A stretch of DNA of 64,000 nt from Paenibacillus macerans. GTDB taxonomy: Bacteria; Bacillota; Bacilli; Paenibacillales; Paenibacillaceae. Location of the stretch: assembly GCF_023715465.1 (NCBI RefSeq), contig NZ_JAMBOE010000010.1, positions 124,001-188,000 on the forward strand. The letters run 5' to 3'. The notes beneath the pieces are model-generated. The model did no database searches and was not told the origin of the DNA. It saw nothing but the letters and a program-made list of their open reading frames with translations. Below, piece by piece: positions 60,448 through 64,000 of this stretch (within the stretch, counting starts at the first letter, position 1; every line of letters starts with the position of its first letter). The translations under genes were made by a program, and so were the position numbers.

Positions 60448-61146
60448 ATGACCACATTGATTGAGTTTACAGATGTTGCAAAAACATATGGCGGCCAGCC
60501 CATCTTCACCGGCTTCTCCTGCCGGCTGCAGCGGGGAGAGGTAATCGCCCTGCTCGGTCCTTCCGGCTGCGGAAAAACAACGCTCCTTAACCTGGCGGCG
60601 GGGCTGGCGCAGCCGGATAGCGGCTCCATCCGGCTGCATACGGATCATATCGGCTACATCTTTCAAGAACCAAGGCTCATTCCGTGGCGGACCGCCGGAG
60701 AGAACATCGGGCTTGTGCTGCAAACCGCTGACAAAGCGGACGTTGAGCGAATCATTGGCGAGACACTGCGGAAAGTGGGCCTGCAGCATGCGGAAAACCG
60801 CTACCCCCGGCAGCTCTCCGGCGGTATGAAGCAGCGCGTGTCTATCGCGCGGGCGTTGGCGCTGGAGCCGGACATGATTTTGATGGATGAACCGTTTTCC
60901 GCCCTGGACCTCGCCTTGAAACGTGAACTGATGGATGATATGGCAAGACTGATCGGCGAACGGGAGATCGGTGTAATGTACGTAACGCACGACCCCGAGG
61001 AGGCGGCGCGGCTGGCTGATAGGGTGCTGATCTTTTCGCCGCCGGACCGTACTTTTGCAAATGAAGAAATTTTTCCTATGCCGAGACTTGAGCGCACGGA
61101 GGCTCAAATCCGGCAGTATAAGAACAAGATGATGTCAATATCCTAG
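60448..61146 (+). CDS. ABC transporter ATPase, nitrate/sulfonate/taurine (SsuB/TauB) type
   Basis: 232 residues: Walker A GPSGCGKTT, Q-loop IFQEPRLIPWRT, signature LSGGMKQRVSIARAL, Walker B MILMDEPFSALD, switch histidine YVTHDPEEA. GIVEN the start behind GGAGCGG it is translationally close to the methyltransferase. It energises the permease three genes on. Confidence 0.92.
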   Translation: MTTLIEFTDVAKTYGGQPIFTGFSCRLQRGEVIALLGPSGCGKTTLLNLAAGLAQPDSGSIRLHTDHIGYIFQEPRLIPWRTAGENIGLVLQTADKADVERIIGETLRKVGLQHAENRYPRQLSGGMKQRVSIARALALEPDMILMDEPFSALDLALKRELMDDMARLIGEREIGVMYVTHDPEEAARLADRVLIFSPPDRTFANEEIFPMPRLERTEAQIRQYKNKMMSIS

Positions 61147-61155
61147 GAGGTCCTG

Positions 61156-62232
61156 ATGAAAAAAACGTTTAATGCCATTTATCCGTTGCTGGCGCTTTTC
61201 CTTGCCGGAACCATGATTTTTGCGGGGTGCTCTGGCCCGCCCGCCGCTCCTGCGGAACCGGCCGAGAATGGGCAACAGCAACCAGCAGCCGGCACTGCCG
61301 CGGGGGAACCGTCCGGACCGGCAGCCCAGAAAATGCAACAACTGACCGTTCAGGGACCGATGGGGATTACAATATCCGCACCGATTTACAATATTCTGGA
61401 GAATCAAGGCCTGGCAGCTTACGCGGATGAGGTCGTTTACACCCCTTGGAAAACCCCGGATGAGCTGCGCGCCAGAATTTCCAGCGGGCAAGCCGATATT
61501 TCCGCCGTGCCTACCTATGTCGGCAGCAATTTGTACAACCGCGGTATGGACGTCAAGCTGCTGAACACGCTGGTCTGGGGCATTCTCTATGTCGTCGGCC
61601 CCGAAAATGAAACGGGAGGAGGCTGGGAAACTTTACGCGGACAGACGATCCACGTACCGCTAAAAGGAGACATGCCTGACCTCGTCTTCCGTTATTTGCT
61701 TCGTAAAAACAACCTTGACCCGGAGAAAGACATTCGGATTGAATATGTGGCCGGAACGCAGGAACTGGTCGGGCTGATGGCCGCCGGGAAGGCCAAATAT
61801 GCGGTCATTCCGGAGCACCTGGCCACGATGGCCGTACAGAAAGTCGAGGGAACGGCAAAAGTCATGAGTTTGCAAGAGGAATGGGCGAAAGCGACCGGAA
61901 AACCGGCCAGAATTCCGCAAGCCGGCATTCTGGTGTCGGGTGAACTGGTGAAGAATCAGCCGGAACTGGTGGAAAGCCTGCAGCGGCAATTTCAAGAATC
62001 GGTGACTTTTCTGAATCAACACCCGGACGAAGCCGCGAAAATGATGGCCAAGTACCAGGAAGGATTGGAGCCGGCGTTCATTGCATCGTTGATCCCTTCC
62101 CTGAATCTTGAGTTCGTCTCCGCCAAGGATGCGAAGGAGGAATTAGAGTTTTTCTTCACCGAACTGTCTTCGCTTTCTCCCGACATCATAGGAGGCAAGC
62201 TGCCGGATGATGCGTTCTATTACGATAAATAA
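61156..62232 (+). CDS. Lipoprotein substrate-binding protein, NMT1/SsuA-like
   Basis: 358 residues with lipobox FAGCSG (cysteine at about 25), an Ala/Pro/Gly/Gln-rich spacer and a two-lobe binding fold (TVQGPMGITISAPIYNILEN, TPDELRARISSGQADISAVP, IHVPLKGDMPDLVFRYLLRK). NMT1-like proteins usually bind sulfonates, nitrate, thiamine precursors or similar; here the Fur box points to an iron-linked ligand instead. AGGAGG lies 6 bases before the ATG. Confidence 0.9.
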   Translation: MKKTFNAIYPLLALFLAGTMIFAGCSGPPAAPAEPAENGQQQPAAGTAAGEPSGPAAQKMQQLTVQGPMGITISAPIYNILENQGLAAYADEVVYTPWKTPDELRARISSGQADISAVPTYVGSNLYNRGMDVKLLNTLVWGILYVVGPENETGGGWETLRGQTIHVPLKGDMPDLVFRYLLRKNNLDPEKDIRIEYVAGTQELVGLMAAGKAKYAVIPEHLATMAVQKVEGTAKVMSLQEEWAKATGKPARIPQAGILVSGELVKNQPELVESLQRQFQESVTFLNQHPDEAAKMMAKYQEGLEPAFIASLIPSLNLEFVSAKDAKEELEFFFTELSSLSPDIIGGKLPDDAFYYDK

Positions 62233-62995
62233 ACCGGGCAAACGCTCGCTTGGGGTAAAATGCTTAGCCGTGCTCGTCCTCATCGGCGTCTGGCAGTGGA
62301 TTTCTTTATCCCTGCCGGACATTTTGTTCGCTTCGCCCCTGGACACGCTGCGGGCTCTTGCGCGAATGGCGCGCAGCGGCGAATTGGCTCGGCAGCTGCT
62401 GACTTCAGGAGGCCGGATGTTGGCCGGCTTCTTCTGTGGAACGGCCGCAGGGATTGCCGCCGGGTTGCTCGCGGGAATTTTCAGCATTTTTTACGAGGCG
62501 ATGCGCCCCGTCCTATCCCTGCTCATGGGCATCCCGCCGATCATTCTCGTGGTGCTTGCCATGGTCTGGTTCGGTACGGGAGCGACGGTGCCCGTATTTG
62601 TGGTATCTTTGTTGGTTTTCCCAAGCATCTACCTCAATACGGCCGACGGATGGCGCGGGATTGACCGGCAGCTCTTGCAAATGGCCGAGGTTTATCGAAT
62701 CGGTCCTATGAAAAAACTGCGTTATATCGTCATTCCTGGACTGGCCGTGCCAATTTTTACAGCCGTTTCGCTGGCCGCAGGTTCCGCCGTCCGGACAACG
62801 ATCATGGCGGAGCTGCTCGGCTCCGACAACGGGATCGGCTACTCGCTCGCTTTTGCGCGAGTGAACCTGGACACCGCCAAAGTATTCGCTTGGACATTCG
62901 TGAGCATCGTGGCGATTCAGGGCATGGACCTTTTCGTCATCAAGCCGCTCCGCAAATTTGCTTTGCGTTGGAATCACGAAGAAATCCAGACTTGA
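62207..62995 (+). CDS. ABC transporter permease, SsuC/TauC type
   Basis: 262 residues, six membrane segments (GVKCLAVLVLIGVWQWISLS first). The EAA-type loop is DRQLLQMAEVYRIGPMKKLR. It overlaps the binding-protein gene by 26 bp; GGAGG stands 11 bases before the ATG, inside that gene. Closes the Fur-box operon; a hairpin of the repeat cassette just behind it may be the terminator. Confidence 0.9.
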   Translation: MMRSITINKPGKRSLGVKCLAVLVLIGVWQWISLSLPDILFASPLDTLRALARMARSGELARQLLTSGGRMLAGFFCGTAAGIAAGLLAGIFSIFYEAMRPVLSLLMGIPPIILVVLAMVWFGTGATVPVFVVSLLVFPSIYLNTADGWRGIDRQLLQMAEVYRIGPMKKLRYIVIPGLAVPIFTAVSLAAGSAVRTTIMAELLGSDNGIGYSLAFARVNLDTAKVFAWTFVSIVAIQGMDLFVIKPLRKFALRWNHEEIQT

Positions 62996-62997
62996 TA

Positions 62998-63389
62998 GGA
63001 AAAACGCCTGACGGCGTCCTTTAATGGCTCTGACTTCTACCTTGGAACGATTGGAGGGATGGGTTTCCATTCCCTCTTCTGTTCTTTGAGCAACCTTCCC
63101 CTTCTTTCATGAACAGTAGCACCCGAGTACCTCGGCCCTTTCAATCTGTGGACGCTGCTCTAACGGACACCAGCGACCTTATCCGCCTATTTCCCGGGTA
63201 TTTCCCAGACTAACGGACACAAACGACTCTATTTCGCTCTAAATCGGTTCATCCAGGCCGATTTGAGGTAAATAAGGTCGTCTGTGTCCGTTACATTTTG
63301 CAATCCTCCGTTTTTCCTCAAATAACGGCTCCGGTGTCCCTTAGCCCCCGGATTCCTCTTCTTCCCCCTCCTCTCTACCTTGCGCATCG
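62998..63389. repeat. Dispersed nested-palindrome repeat, copy C (in a 453-bp gene-free stretch)
   Basis: Front cassette from 62998 (ACGCC-TGAC-GGCGT then CCTTT, followed by a stretch TCTGACTTCTAC identical to copy A). The core from 63146 to about 63389 matches copy A nearly throughout: two TAACGGACAC direct repeats, inner pair with GTCTGTGTCCGTTA, and the end ATAACGGCTCCGGTGTCCC. It lies between the ABC permease and eno. Confidence 0.85.
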
Positions 63390-63400
63390 CCCTGGTGAAC

Positions 63401-63435
63401 AAAAAGACCCGCCGATCGATTCGGCGGGCCTTTTC
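63401..63435 (-). terminator. eno terminator
   Basis: CCCGCCGATCGATTCGGCGGG hairpin with a T run on the minus strand, 14 bp after the eno stop (stem written in part: CCCGCCGA/TCGGCGGG). Confidence 0.88.
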
Positions 63436-63448
63436 GCAACATATGCGA

Positions 63449-64000
63449 TTAGTGTTTCAGGTTGTAGAAAGATTTCAAGCCGTTGTACTGAGCCAAATCG
63501 GCCAATTGGTCTTCGATGCGGAGCAATTGGTTGTACTTGGCGATCCGGTCCGTACGGGAAGGAGCACCAGTTTTGATTTGGCCAGCGTTCGTTGCCACAG
63601 CGATATCGGCGATCGTGCTGTCTTCGGATTCGCCGGAACGGTGGGAGACAACCGCAGTGTAGCCTGCGCGTTTCGCCATTTCGATCGCGTCGAACGTTTC
63701 AGTCAGCGTACCGATTTGGTTTACTTTGATCAGGATCGAGTTGCCGATGCCTTCATTGATGCCTTTTTCCAGACGTTCGGTGTTGGTGACGAACAGGTCG
63801 TCACCGACGAGTTGGATTTTGCTGCCCAGTTTTTGGGTGAGCAGTTTCCAGCCTTCCCAGTCGTCTTCAGCGCAGCCGTCTTCGATCGTGATGATCGGAT
63901 ATTTGTCTACCCAAGAAGCGAGCAGGTCAACGAATTCCGCGGAAGTGAAGGATTTGCCTTCGCCTTCCAGGTGGTATTTGCCGTCTTTGAAGAACTCAGT
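63449..64000 (-). CDS. eno: Enolase, C-terminal part (gene continues beyond the window)
   Basis: 184 codons visible, no interruption to the window edge. Active-site regions of enolase are present: ITIEDGCAEDDWEGW (metal-binding Glu-Asp), QLVGDDLFVTN, ILIKVNQIGTLTE (catalytic Lys) and VVSHRSGESEDSTIAD. The C-terminus is KYNQLLRIEDQLADLAQYNG and about 8 more residues. It converts 2-phosphoglycerate to phosphoenolpyruvate. Head of the conserved eno-secG-rnr-smpB-ssrA series on the minus strand. Confidence 0.96.
   Translation of the reverse strand, partial: TEFFKDGKYHLEGEGKSFTSAEFVDLLASWVDKYPIITIEDGCAEDDWEGWKLLTQKLGSKIQLVGDDLFVTNTERLEKGINEGIGNSILIKVNQIGTLTETFDAIEMAKRAGYTAVVSHRSGESEDSTIADIAVATNAGQIKTGAPSRTDRIAKYNQLLRIEDQLADLAQYNGLKSFYNLKH

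Overview
The window reads as chromosomal DNA of a motile, spore-forming, plant-polymer-degrading member of the Bacillota, most likely Paenibacillus. The reasons are strong AGGAGG-type ribosome binding sites, many TTG starts, a csp-ydjO pair, a LicT/RAT-controlled beta-glucoside PTS, ECF-type vitamin-like transporters, MurR/RpiR and FadR-type regulators, GH78 and PL1 enzymes, and the backbone genes eno, secG, rnr, smpB and ssrA all on the minus strand in that order. This genus assignment comes from family recognition, not from a search.

Layout. 0-3.1 kb: the end of a TIM-barrel sensor fused to an AraC domain, then a Tm-1-like protein and a PEP-hydrolase-family TIM barrel. 3.1-8.2 kb: a minus-strand beta-glucoside operon (bglP, GH1 enzyme, licT, YitT-family gene) behind a RAT/terminator switch. 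8.3-10.8 kb: an AT-rich padR plus two flavodoxin-like reductases. 11-13.2 kb: a secreted pectate lyase. 13.4-24.3 kb: small regulatory and stress genes, including an ECF41 sigma factor with its carboxymuconolactone decarboxylase partner, a LysR regulator, a MetE-like enzyme, two small possibly spore-related genes, a SEC-C protein, membrane proteins, and a 245-bp inverted-repeat element inserted behind a sensor-domain gene. 24.4-27.7 kb: csp/ydjO, tmRNA and smpB. 27.8-32.2 kb: a GntR-controlled nucleobase permease, RutB-like amidohydrolase and MFS exporter. 32.2-37.8 kb: an RpiR-controlled ECF transporter with a PHP phosphoesterase. 38-39 kb: split SdpI-like genes. 39.4-45.1 kb: rnr, a chemoreceptor, a GNAT-like gene and secG. 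45.4-49.4 kb: a Cache chemoreceptor and an ArsR/MFS pair. 49.5-59.5 kb: a rhamnoside utilisation locus (GH78, GH63-like, a DUF5060/DUF5605 glycosidase, a CUT1 ABC importer without ATPase, AraC regulator). 59.6-63 kb: a Fur-box-preceded methyltransferase plus NMT1/TauA-type ABC importer. 63.4 kb to the end: the 3' part of eno.

The accessory loci appear to be inserted between members of the conserved eno-secG-rnr-smpB-ssrA series. Three copies of one nested-palindrome repeat family sit beside those backbone genes. The best candidates for undescribed biology are the Fur-box methyltransferase/ABC operon, the RpiR/ECF/PHP locus, the TIM-barrel-AraC/Tm-1-like operon, a strong terminator-like hairpin in the csp leader, and the repeat families. 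Only ends, motifs and family resemblance seen by eye support these calls; no alignment or search was run.
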